51,430 nucleotides of DNA. Source: Leptolyngbyaceae cyanobacterium MP9P1.79. GTDB lineage: Bacteria; Cyanobacteriota; Cyanobacteriia; JARCMD01. The notes beneath the pieces are model-generated. The model was not told where the DNA came from, made no database searches, and saw nothing but the letters and a program-made list of their open reading frames with translations. The translations under genes and the position numbers were made by a program. The stretch lies in contig JARCMD010000112.1 in the NCBI GenBank assembly GCA_030248885.1, positions 1 through 51,430 of the forward strand, written 5' to 3'. Positions 44,403 through 51,430 of this stretch are shown in pieces. Each line of letters starts with the position of its first letter. Positions within the stretch are counted from its first letter, which is position 1.

Positions 44403-45071
44403 CTACAGATCGAAATCGCGCTCGAAGGCAGTCCGAGTTAGGGGTTGTTCCAGCAATAATCCTTCACCCCCCAAAGTTTCCAACGGTTTACCCTCTACAG
44501 AAATCCATACCTTGGCACTGGGTTCCAGGCTGGTCGCGGTGTAAAGTACCTGGGCCACACGGCTGGTCATGGACGTGCTGCCTCCGCCAGAAACAAAATC
44601 CTTGGATAAATCGATGTGAACCCCATCATTTTTGAGATCGAGGCTGCGTAATTTTGTGCCTTGGGGGATAGTGCTAATGGTGGTGGGGGCGATCGGCCCT
44701 GCCAATAAACGGGCAAAGGCATCCCGCAACGCCGCATCCGGCTCCGTAGATTTCAGCGCTAGGTTATTGGGGGCTAGCTCAATTTTTTGACTCGCATCCT
44801 CTCTCAACCAATACACCTGAACTGAACGGTGCTGGCTAGGTTTAGTAGCTTGGGGTTGACCGGGTTTGACAGTGGGAGAGATGAGGGGTGCAGTGGCGCG
44901 ATCGGGACTATCCGGGGTAGGGTTCTGTGTTGTCCACCATAGAGCAGTGCCAGCAGACACAAGTAGGGCTGAGAGACCTGCGGCGACTCCAAAAGGAAGT
45001 AGGCGGCGGGAGGATTGAGAAGCTCGATTTGGGGCTTGCTCCTCTTGACGCTGTTGTTCTGGTTCTTCCAT
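44403..45071 (-). CDS. GerMN-domain lipoprotein-like membrane protein
   Basis: This 222-residue protein has a short charged N-terminus (EEPEQQRQEEQAPNRAS), one transmembrane helix (LLPFGVAAGLSALLVSAGTA, about 24-43), a Pro/Thr-rich spacer and a C-terminal GerMN domain (VQVYWLRE, LRDAFARLLAGP, GVHIDLSKDFVSGGGSTSM, VWISVEGKPLETLGG). GerMN domains occur in spore germination proteins and in many non-spore-formers, where their envelope role is unclear. The ATG at 45071 has GAGGAG upstream and is preferred over one 26 codons earlier. It follows a DUF2993 gene on the same strand. Confidence 0.85.
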   Translation of the reverse strand: MEEPEQQRQEEQAPNRASQSSRRLLPFGVAAGLSALLVSAGTALWWTTQNPTPDSPDRATAPLISPTVKPGQPQATKPSQHRSVQVYWLREDASQKIELAPNNLALKSTEPDAALRDAFARLLAGPIAPTTISTIPQGTKLRSLDLKNDGVHIDLSKDFVSGGGSTSMTSRVAQVLYTATSLEPSAKVWISVEGKPLETLGGEGLLLEQPLTRTAFERDFDL

Positions 45072-45165
45072 GGGGGAACTCCTCTTAATAAACGGGCTTA
45101 TTGAAAGTTTAGGGTGTGCTAGAGAAGAATTTTGGGTTGCTGACTCCAAAGTAGGGAGGCAACGT

Positions 45166-45954
45166 TCACTTTAAAGCTTGAGGTTCCACACGCACAAAGG
45201 CAGCGATCGTCGCTTGCCCTGCCGTCGTCTTCACAGACAACAGACGAGCAGTAACACCCCTGGCTTCCCACCGATGGAGGTCAAAGCGCTCACTGATCCC
45301 CTGAGTGATTGCCGTAACAATTTCGTCGGGGGTGGTCTCTCCATTCACGAGCAAAACAGGATCGATGAACTGGAGTCGTTGTCCTGCTGTAATTTGCAAT
45401 CCCGATCGGGCCGTGATCACTAGCTTATCGGGGAACCCCTGTTCCTGGAGTTCAATTTGAAACTGCACCCGATCGCCCGCCAAAAACTCCACACGGGGAT
45501 TCAAAAAGTCGTAGCGTTGAATTTGGCGCGCCTGGGGCACATTCGGCAAATTAATGGCTAAGTTGCGAATTTGAGCCGTCAAACCAGGAGCTTGCAACGC
45601 TCGATTCATATCTGCCTCGTCTAAAACCACCCGCACTCCCGCTTGCAACGGTTGCTCTAGCTTGGGCGTACCCTGGCTCACACTGGCAGGATCAATGGCG
45701 ATCGGGTCAGTTTCCAGTTCCAAGACAGCCAGCCGTAAATCCTTGGTGACAAATAACCCCCGCCCCGCCACCTGTAACCGGTCTGCCCGCCCCTGCACAA
45801 TTTGGTAACTGGGGGCATTGTCTACCCGCACCTGAAGCTGCTCCACCGACTGAAACTGCGATCGGATCGCCCCCTCAGCCGTGCGATCGACAATCACCCC
45901 CACCGGGGACACTAGGGCAATCAAACCCGATAACAGCAATGTCAAAACTTCCAC
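45166..45954 (-). CDS. DUF2993 (LmeA-like) lipid-binding-type protein
   Basis: This 262-residue protein starts with a hydrophobic signal or anchor (LTLLLSGLIALVSPVGVIVD, about 4-23) and continues with the DUF2993 pattern: AEGAIRSQFQSVEQLQVRVD, LQVAGRGLFVTKDLRLAVLE, LNEADMNRAL-like VVLDEADMNRALQAPG, and ITAGQRLQFIDPVLLVNGE. The mycobacterial relative LmeA binds phospholipids. It abuts the ProA-like gene (zero bases between them), so they are probably translated from one mRNA. Confidence 0.82.
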   Translation of the reverse strand: MEVLTLLLSGLIALVSPVGVIVDRTAEGAIRSQFQSVEQLQVRVDNAPSYQIVQGRADRLQVAGRGLFVTKDLRLAVLELETDPIAIDPASVSQGTPKLEQPLQAGVRVVLDEADMNRALQAPGLTAQIRNLAINLPNVPQARQIQRYDFLNPRVEFLAGDRVQFQIELQEQGFPDKLVITARSGLQITAGQRLQFIDPVLLVNGETTPDEIVTAITQGISERFDLHRWEARGVTARLLSVKTTAGQATIAAFVRVEPQALK

Positions 45955-47217
45955 CTATCCCCTCGCCTCCCCATTTCCTTGCACAATATGTTTGAGCGTC
46001 GTCAATGACTCCAGCCCGATCAACCCACGCCGTTGCCCCCGCTGATTGGACATGCCCAGAAAAATGGCATCCCGCTGTTTGGGGTTGCGAGAAAAACGGG
46101 GCGAAGCATTGATGTAGGTAGAAGCACTGTTTACACCTAGCGCAAATTGGCGGCTCTCTCGGTAGGATTCGGTTACCAGACAGTCGGCATGGGCGCTGCT
46201 GTGATGATTGATCCAGCCGATCGCACTGTCCAAACTATCTACAGCCTTAAACGCTACGATCTTCGCCAAATAGGGTTGACTCCACTCCGCCTCCTCAACC
46301 AGTTTTAGGTGTGGGAACTCAGCCACCAATTCTGCATCCCCCCGCACCTCAAACCCCTTTTCTATGAGGCTACTCCACAACAGGGTCAGGGCAGAACGAT
46401 TTTGCGTCTGATGAATCAGTACTTTTTCGATCGCATTCACCGGGTCAGGTTCACTTTGATGGCTATCCAGCACCATCCATCGAGCCGTGTCTAGATGACC
46501 TGAGGGCGACCAGTAAAGGTAGCAATTTCCCATCGCCGACTTCAGCACCGGGATCGTGGCTTGACGCACAACCTGCTGGGTGAGACTGGGGCGACCGTAG
46601 GGGATCACTAAATTGATGTACTGATCCTGGGTCACCAAATCTCGAATCGACGTGCCCTCGGCGGGCAATAACTCCAAGCACCCCTCTGGCAACCCTGCCT
46701 CATCGATCGCTGCCTGGAGGGACTGCACAATCATGGCATTTGTGTGGCTGGACTCACTGCCTCCCTTCAAAATCAGACAGTTACCTGTTTTCAAACAGAG
46801 TCCCGCAGCGATCGCCCCCAAACTGGGAAACGCCTCATACACCAGAGCAATCACCCCTAACGGCATGAGTTGACAGTAGGTTTGAGAATGGGCGACTTGG
46901 TAGGCAGAGGTCATCACCCGCCCAATGGGATCAGACAACTCTCCCAAACGGGTCAAGGTGTCGATCGTCATCTGGAGTCGCTCTGGAGTCAGCTTGAGCC
47001 AATCCAAAATCAACTCAGGAACGGCCATCTCTCGGCTCGCTTCTAAATCCAGGGTGTTTGCCTCTAGAACATCATCCTGGTGATGTTTGAGGATGCGTGC
47101 CATTGCCTGAACCGCATGGCTGCGGGCGACCCCACTCGTGGTTGCCAATCTAAGAGATGTTTGATAAACGCGCTGAACGGTACTGCTGGAGTCAAAGGGG
47201 AAAGGGTCGATCGACAT
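45955..47217 (-). CDS. ProA-like gamma-glutamyl phosphate reductase lacking the catalytic Cys
   Basis: This 420-residue protein belongs to the glutamate-5-semialdehyde dehydrogenase (ProA) family, which makes glutamate semialdehyde for proline synthesis. Typical pieces are MPLGVIALVYEAFPSLGAIA, LCLKTGNCLILKGGSES, AIPVLKSAMGNCYLYW-like region, SSAHADCLVTESYRES and SLTTLKHIVQGNG. However, at the active-site position, where ProA has a cysteine directly before NA(L)E, this protein reads DPVNAIEKVLIH, with valine (about residue 260). The usual YESRPNVT is YEAFPSLG and the C-terminal GISTQKLHARGP is MSNQRGQRRGLIG. The enzyme is therefore probably a paralogue with another role or no catalysis. A second, canonical proA is expected elsewhere in the genome. 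Confidence 0.85.
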   Translation of the reverse strand: MSIDPFPFDSSSTVQRVYQTSLRLATTSGVARSHAVQAMARILKHHQDDVLEANTLDLEASREMAVPELILDWLKLTPERLQMTIDTLTRLGELSDPIGRVMTSAYQVAHSQTYCQLMPLGVIALVYEAFPSLGAIAAGLCLKTGNCLILKGGSESSHTNAMIVQSLQAAIDEAGLPEGCLELLPAEGTSIRDLVTQDQYINLVIPYGRPSLTQQVVRQATIPVLKSAMGNCYLYWSPSGHLDTARWMVLDSHQSEPDPVNAIEKVLIHQTQNRSALTLLWSSLIEKGFEVRGDAELVAEFPHLKLVEEAEWSQPYLAKIVAFKAVDSLDSAIGWINHHSSAHADCLVTESYRESRQFALGVNSASTYINASPRFSRNPKQRDAIFLGMSNQRGQRRGLIGLESLTTLKHIVQGNGEARG

Positions 47218-47259
47218 TTAGGTTGAGAAGAGGTTTAAGAGGCAAAGCCCATGTCCCAA

Positions 47260-47667
47260 CTATCGTCTATAAGCTAGCCAATGGAGTAGAGGTACTAGTA
47301 GGGACATAAAGACTAACAGGGCCAAGATGCCAAAGTTCTTAGAATTAGGTTGCAGGTTTGAGACCAGCACTCCTACAACGAATAACATGAGAATGATGAA
47401 CAGTGCGATCGGGAGATAATTATCTCGCAGGCGAGAGTGGGCAATGTGCCACTGGTGCCCTGTCCAGCGCCAAGATTTTTTATAGGGATGGGTTGTCGAA
47501 AGTTGCTCAATGGTGTAGCCGCTCTCCTCAACAACAAAAATTTGCTTGCAACGACTACAGCCGAATGCTTCAGTTAGGGTAATCGATACTAAGCGGCCCC
47601 GCCGATGACAGGTGGGGCACGGATAATCGGCACTTAAGTCAATCTTCTGGGCTTTTTGAGGTTGCAC
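47260..47667 (-). CDS. Zinc-ribbon protein with two transmembrane helices
   Basis: This 135-residue protein has an N-terminal zinc ribbon, CPTCHRRGRLVSI with a second pair CSRCKQIF (about residues 17-41). A basic amphipathic part follows (HPYKKSWRWTGHQWHIAHSR), then two hydrophobic helices (LPIALFIILMLFVVGVLVS and FGILALLVFMSLLVPLLHWL). It is a membrane protein with a cytoplasmic metal site. I do not recognise the family; function unknown. Confidence 0.7.
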   Translation of the reverse strand: MQPQKAQKIDLSADYPCPTCHRRGRLVSITLTEAFGCSRCKQIFVVEESGYTIEQLSTTHPYKKSWRWTGHQWHIAHSRLRDNYLPIALFIILMLFVVGVLVSNLQPNSKNFGILALLVFMSLLVPLLHWLAYRR

Positions 47668-47965
47668 AAGCAGCTATACAACAAAAAAGTTGTGAATCAA
47701 GATGACCTGGAATCTAAGCAATGACCTACTGTCTTGTAATTGTAGCTATGCTTCTCCCGGTCGGCTATTGGATAGCCGCAGTTTTATAGGCTAACAGAAT
47801 CGAGAGATTGCTACTGGGGAAAAGGTGCTAAGAGATGCCTTTAGTAAAGCATCTCTTACCCTGACAGCATTATTTCATCATTCAAGAACTAATAGTATTC
47901 CTCTAAAGGCACATTCCCAGTCAGACCAAGATCCTACGCTAAGCAAGAGGTGTGACGACTTGTCG

Positions 47966-47997
47966 GTAAAAAGAGTATCAAGAAATACTCTTTTTAC
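47966..47997. terminator. Perfect 13-bp hairpin, terminator-like
   Basis: GTAAAAAGAGTAT and ATACTCTTTTTAC flank the 6-base loop CAAGAA. The A- and T-rich bases of both arms would give a bidirectional terminator. Confidence 0.6.
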
Positions 47998-48022
47998 TCC
48001 CATAAAAATCCCAGAGTATCAA

Positions 48023-48061
48023 GGGTTTTTGTTGATAAGCGACACTTATGGACAAAAACCC
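48023..48061. repeat. Nested hairpin with ATAAG(C/T)G...CTTAT core, second copy
   Basis: GGGTTTTTGT and ACAAAAACCC flank a core reading ATAAGTGTCGCTTAT on the minus strand. The same core and analogous arms occur at 26716-26770. Confidence 0.65.
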
Positions 48062-48116
48062 AAGAGTGCTTGGACAAGGGCTAATGATCAGATGATCAAT
48101 TATGGAACAATATCAA

Positions 48117-48188
48117 AGCGGGCAACGCGATTCGAACGCGCGACATTCACCTTGGCAAGGTGACGCTCTACCACTGAGCTATGCCCGC
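48117..48188 (-). tRNA. tRNA-Gly, anticodon GCC
   Basis: On the minus strand: acceptor GCGGGCA/TGCCCGC, D-arm AGCTCAGTGGTAGAGC, anticodon loop TTGCCAA with anticodon GCC, and T-arm GCGCGTTCGAATCGCGT. Discriminator T, CCA not encoded. It reads GGC and GGU. Confidence 0.95.
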
Positions 48189-48386
48189 AAAATTTAATTC
48201 CGTTGTTCTAGGGTCTCAAACTTGGGGAAGTCTGTCAATGCGATCGACTTACTTCTTCTGTTGTCCACAAAGCTTCCCTGACCCTTCACCATCTTAACGG
48301 ATGGTTAGCTAAAGTTTAATCAAATCAGCAGGAACTTGAAAAAGTGCGATTTGAACAGTTCCCAGACTCATAAATTGAAAACTGAC

Positions 48387-50021
48387 CTACGAGATTAGAG
48401 AATCGATCGTCTCTAGAGCCGAAGCTGCAATCATAATTGGCTCTTGGTAAAGCGGCACTGTAAACGTAACCGTTGATCCCAGCCCTTCACCCATACTGTA
48501 GAAATGCACCACTCCACCCATCGCTTCCACCAACTTTTGAGAAATGGTGAGTCCTAGCCCAGTGCCTCCGTATTGGCGGGTGCGCGACCCATCCACTTGG
48601 CTAAAGGATTGGAACAGCTTATCTTGCTTATCTAGAGAAACCCCAATACCCGTATCTGCAACTCTGACCTTCACCATGCCAGGCAGTTCTTTGTCTTGCA
48701 CAGCGGCTTTTTGTTTCGTAATTTCGACGCTAATTGTCACTCCGCCTTCATGGGTGAATTTAATCGCATTGCCCACTAGGTTCAGCATGACTTGGAGTAA
48801 CCGCTGGTAGTTGCCATACAAAATAATCTCATCACGGGTTCGAGGTTTGTGCATCTCAAAGTTCAATCGCTTTTGTTGGGCTTGGGTGCGAGTGAAGTCA
48901 CCAACATGGTTCAACAATTCATCGAGTTTGCAGGGGTTCAGTTCCAACTGCATCTTGCCCGCTTCAATTTTGGCAATATCTAGAATGTCATTGATGATAT
49001 TCAGCAGGTGGAGGGCAGAACGGTGCGCCTCATGAATAAATTCTTTCTGTTCTTCGGGGTCGTCTGCCATCCCGTCCATGACCAGCCTCAGGAATCCCAA
49101 CATGCCATTTAAGGGGGTGCGGAGTTCGTGGGAGGTATTGGCTAAAAACTCACTTTTCAGCCGGGAGGCTTCTTCGGCATGTTTGTGGGCTTCTTCTAGC
49201 TCTTGGTGCTTTTGCATCAAGTCGTCGTTGACGCGCTGGAGTTCGGTGGCCAAGGCTTGACTTTCTGAGAATAGGGTGGCGTGGGCGATCGCTGTCCCCA
49301 CTTGGTCTGCCAGTTCTCGCACGAGTTCTACTTCAGCCTCACTCCACACATAGGAGCAGTCATTTTGATACAGACAAATTAGTCCATTAGGCTGGTCTTG
49401 GTAGCACGTTGCCACCACTAACATGGACTGGGATTGCCCATCCTGGGTTAGGGTATGGGTATTTAAGGCATTGGTACAGAGGGTAGAGGCGATGGCAGCA
49501 GGACGATCGTCCATAGCGGGGGGTGAGCCATTGACATCCAACCGATTGGGTAAGTTCGATCGATGCCACTCGGCGGCGATCGGCTCTATCTGATTCAACG
49601 CCTGATAAAGATGAGGTTCTTGGGCAAGATAAAACGTCTGTCCAAGTAAGACCTCTGTTCCATCCTGAGCATACTCAGCTACAACCTCAGTGTGGAGACT
49701 CTCTAGTTTGTAAGCACAGATAACGCAGCGACTCACATCTAAAGCGGTTCCCAACCCCTTAACCGTCTGTTGCCAAATCGTACTTAAATCCAGAGTGCGG
49801 CGAATATTCCAGGCAATCTGCGGCAACAAGGCTCGGTAAGAATCTGAACTATGCTTCATCAACGGACTATAATCCATTTTCCTTTGCTCTGAGTTCAAAT
49901 TTACACGAAGATCTGTTCCCATACCGGAGACTAGATGGGAAGAATCGGCAGTAAGTTGCAATTCAGGAGAAGAGGTCATAATAGGATGATTCAGACAAGG
50001 TAGGTTAGTCGTTCCATTCAC
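48387..50021 (-). CDS. GAF-domain sensor histidine kinase
   Basis: This 544-residue soluble sensor kinase has a GAF domain at about residues 70-250 (LSTIWQQTVKGLGTALDVSR to LVRELADQVGTAIAHA), then a coiled coil (LQRVNDDLMQKHQELEEAHK). HisKA follows with KSEFLANTSHELRTPLNGML, the phosphorylated His near 298. HATPase_c has LNLVGNAIKFTHEGG, VRVADTGIGVSLDKQ and GGTGLGLTISQKLVEAMGG. No receiver domain or transmembrane segment is present, and no response regulator gene lies alongside. The GAF domain could bind a tetrapyrrole or small ligand, but no chromophore cysteine motif is evident. The start is uncertain: GTG at 50021 overlaps the upstream gene by 17 bases, while ATG at 49979 is also possible. 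Confidence 0.88.
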   Translation of the reverse strand: MNGTTNLPCLNHPIMTSSPELQLTADSSHLVSGMGTDLRVNLNSEQRKMDYSPLMKHSSDSYRALLPQIAWNIRRTLDLSTIWQQTVKGLGTALDVSRCVICAYKLESLHTEVVAEYAQDGTEVLLGQTFYLAQEPHLYQALNQIEPIAAEWHRSNLPNRLDVNGSPPAMDDRPAAIASTLCTNALNTHTLTQDGQSQSMLVVATCYQDQPNGLICLYQNDCSYVWSEAEVELVRELADQVGTAIAHATLFSESQALATELQRVNDDLMQKHQELEEAHKHAEEASRLKSEFLANTSHELRTPLNGMLGFLRLVMDGMADDPEEQKEFIHEAHRSALHLLNIINDILDIAKIEAGKMQLELNPCKLDELLNHVGDFTRTQAQQKRLNFEMHKPRTRDEIILYGNYQRLLQVMLNLVGNAIKFTHEGGVTISVEITKQKAAVQDKELPGMVKVRVADTGIGVSLDKQDKLFQSFSQVDGSRTRQYGGTGLGLTISQKLVEAMGGVVHFYSMGEGLGSTVTFTVPLYQEPIMIAASALETIDSLIS

Positions 50022-50241
50022 CCCGGAGAGGAACAGCAGGATTCCGTTCTAGGGTTCGTGTCAAATCATCGTCTCTGCGGGTTTCACCTTTCAGCCACTG
50101 ACGAATCGCTACTTCGATAATTTTGCTGGGATCGTTAGTTAGATGCTTGATTTTATCGAGTAGCTCCGAGTCTAAATGGACAGAAATCTCTACTTTTTCA
50201 GCGTTTCTAGATTGAGCAGAGTGAGTAGTAGGTTGATTCAT
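50005..50241 (-). CDS. Ribbon-helix-helix (CopG-like) small protein
   Basis: This 78-residue protein has a strand, EKVEISVHLDSELLDKIKHL, and helices NDPSKIIEVAIRQWLKG, the layout of ribbon-helix-helix DNA-binding proteins and of CopG/CcdA-type antitoxins. The C-terminal tail (DDDLTRTLERNPAVPLRGEW) could bind a toxin. No toxin gene is adjacent; the next gene, overlapping or just downstream, is the GAF histidine kinase. It may therefore be a small transcriptional regulator. Confidence 0.7.
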   Translation of the reverse strand: MNQPTTHSAQSRNAEKVEISVHLDSELLDKIKHLTNDPSKIIEVAIRQWLKGETRRDDDLTRTLERNPAVPLRGEWND

Positions 50242-50717
50242 AATCGAGGAAAATTTAAACAGGTTGTTGAAAAATTTAAATAGGGTAGCTAGAGCTAGAC
50301 TTACGGGCTTGAAACTCTGTGAGCCTAATCTCTGTGAGTCTAATCATAGATAATATCAGGGGTTAAAATTTACTGTGACGCTATAGTACATTAGTATGTA
50401 TGTAGATTGTCATGCTGAATTTTATTTGACTTGCGCGGTCAAGCATTAGACTGTCACTTTAGTAGGGTTCTGTGAGTATAGTTCCGCGCCACCTTATCAA
50501 TTGCATTGTACAGTTTGCTTTAAGGAATACCAGTATCGATTCACAGGATTTGATAATTTAAGGAATTAAATATCGCAAGGAAAGATAGCCTCTGCAAGCT
50601 TGGGCTTTCAATCTCTGGCTTCAGTGAACAGCTTTCAGGATGGGCGAAACAGTAAATCCCTCGGTGTAGGAATACTGGGTGTGGAGATACCATAGACCCA
50701 CCCAAAAACTCTAGAAG
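50242..50717. other. AT-rich intergenic region with a 15-bp tandem repeat
   Basis: CTCTGTGAGCCTAAT (50315-50329) and CTCTGTGAGTCTAAT (50330-50344) are adjacent direct repeats with one difference. No gene or clear terminator seen. Confidence 0.6.
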
Positions 50718-51203
50718 CTACAGGTCGTCGCGAGAGAGCAAGGCAGTTCGCCACTTACCCACCACGAAGGAAACAACTTTATTGCGCTTGGAGATAGGGG
50801 CAGGAAACATGATGGCAGGTAGATGTCCCATCGCGGATTCTGTATCAAAGTTCAGGTCAGAGTAGTTGAGCCATGACCCTTCGCGGTGCCACCCAACGGA
50901 ATCGCCGAAGTCAGTATAGTTCTGGGATAGGGTGTGCCAAATTCGTTTCTGAACACTAAAGCCGAAGCGATCGTGACTATGCTCAACCCACAGATGGTCA
51001 ATCATTCGCAGATCTTCACCAGAGATACGTTGAATATCTTCTACCCTGATCCATCCTTCAGCTTCGCGATCGGTAATCCTCAGGATCAGCGCCATTGTCT
51101 CTGCATCTGCTTCTTGCCACTTTTCTTGAGCCAGTAGTTCCCGAAGACGGGTGTAGTCGGTTCCTGTTGCCGAAATCGATTGATTAGAGAACGGTGTATC
51201 CAT
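50718..51203 (-). CDS. GUN4-domain protein
   Basis: This 161-residue protein is essentially one GUN4 domain: DYTRLRELLAQEKWQEADAE, TMALILRITDREAEGWIRVE, IQRISGEDLRMIDHLWVEHS, RFGFSVQKRIWHTLSQNY and the closing VGWHREGSWLNYSDLNFDTE. GUN4 binds protoporphyrin and stimulates magnesium chelatase in chlorophyll synthesis. Cyanobacteria also carry several GUN4-domain proteins with other, unknown roles. This short, single-domain form lacks the extra N-terminal helical domain of the main Gun4, so it may be a paralogue. Confidence 0.88.
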   Translation of the reverse strand: MDTPFSNQSISATGTDYTRLRELLAQEKWQEADAETMALILRITDREAEGWIRVEDIQRISGEDLRMIDHLWVEHSHDRFGFSVQKRIWHTLSQNYTDFGDSVGWHREGSWLNYSDLNFDTESAMGHLPAIMFPAPISKRNKVVSFVVGKWRTALLSRDDL

Positions 51204-51325
51204 CGTAGTCAGTTAAGTCCTTCATGTAGGCTTCACTTTAAACAATTCCCCTTTATCAACTCTTGATTTACATCACACTCACAAAAAGGGGGAGTCGCCT
51301 GACATGAGGGCAGACTTTACGTTTT

Positions 51326-51390
51326 AGCAAAAGTTTCTGACCAGTTAGGGGGATAGTTTTAAGTTTTGAGTTTTGAGTTTTGAGTGCTAC
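51326..51390. repeat. Dispersed repeat with TTTTGAG heptamers, second copy
   Basis: AAGTTTCTGACC is followed by TTTTGAG units at 51364-51384, the same arrangement as at 303-362. It lies upstream of the GUN4 gene, beyond its promoter region. Confidence 0.7.
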
Positions 51391-51430
51391 CCACTTACTT
51401 CTGGTAGCCTGCACTAGTGTTCTGTCAAAA

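Larger units (their letters stand above)
47668..48116. other. Hairpin-rich intergenic region before tRNA-Gly
   Basis: Four inverted repeats lie close together: 47762-47778 (CGGCTAT/ATAGCCG), 47830-47857 (AAGAGATGC/GCATCTCTT), 47966-47997 (GTAAAAAGAGTAT/ATACTCTTTTTAC, perfect 13 bp) and 48023-48061. The 112-codon frame at 47825-48163 runs into the tRNA gene and is not credible. A structured RNA or stacked terminators are possible. Confidence 0.6.

Noticed and set aside
47825-48163. A 112-codon open frame on the plus strand
   Set aside because: It covers three hairpins and runs antisense into the tRNA-Gly gene, so it is a chance frame.

Overview
The window is a piece of a cyanobacterial chromosome. 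Several protein families largely confined to cyanobacteria are present: DUF2605, DUF2973, DUF3493, GUN4, and the membrane protein that follows infB. The HIP1-type octamer GCGATCGC and its core CGATCG recur throughout, and both tRNA genes lack an encoded CCA. A filamentous, Leptolyngbya-like lineage is plausible, but this is inference. There are no rRNA genes, CRISPR arrays or intact insertion sequences.

Layout. 1-6362: intergenic repeats, a carboxyl-terminal processing protease, then two tandem dynamin-like GTPases separated by a 149-bp palindromic element. 6393-9221 (minus): a Uma2-type nuclease with a tandem-repeat coiled coil, and threonyl-tRNA synthetase. 9395-14603: small cyanobacterial conserved proteins, tRNA-Thr(CGU), a beta-helix/SLH surface protein and a DUF1400-like exported protein. 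14953-22349 (minus): the transcription/translation cluster rimP-nusA-ylxR-infB plus its membrane neighbour, with an unusual spacer of about 0.8 kb before infB. 22709-28126: a short-chain dehydrogenase, a DUF6335-like protein, adk-rph-Uma2, and a RsbW-like ATPase coupled to a small membrane protein. 28372-30197: a decayed large-subunit catalase carrying a frameshift, a deletion of about 100 codons and a nonsense codon. 30973-42721: an FMN-binding oxidase-like protein, a ComFB-like protein with a secreted partner, an aldo/keto reductase with two Fe-S motifs, a bifunctional nuclease, riboflavin synthase, an M23 peptidase, PgeF, a TolB-like protein, a prolyl-hydroxylase-like dioxygenase, an FkbM methyltransferase interrupted by TAG, and a nucleoside phosphorylase-like protein. 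42870-44292: an accessory island with a toxin-antitoxin-like pair and an orphan antitoxin-like gene. 44403-51203: GerMN and DUF2993 proteins, a ProA homologue lacking the catalytic cysteine, a zinc-ribbon membrane protein, tRNA-Gly(GCC), a GAF histidine kinase, a ribbon-helix-helix protein and a GUN4 protein.

The most interesting items are: (i) the pair at 42956-43937, a RelE-like toxin whose upstream partner resembles the SAM-like core-binding domain of tyrosine recombinases, preceded by a strong promoter overlapped by a perfect inverted repeat; (ii) the ProA paralogue with valine in place of the catalytic cysteine; (iii) the tandem dynamin pair; (iv) a dispersed family of palindromic GCGAAGCAT elements, two of which end exactly at the stop codons of neighbouring genes; (v) a cluster of hairpins before tRNA-Gly, one of which shares its core with a distant copy at 26716. 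Everything here was read by eye from the sequence; no database search was run.
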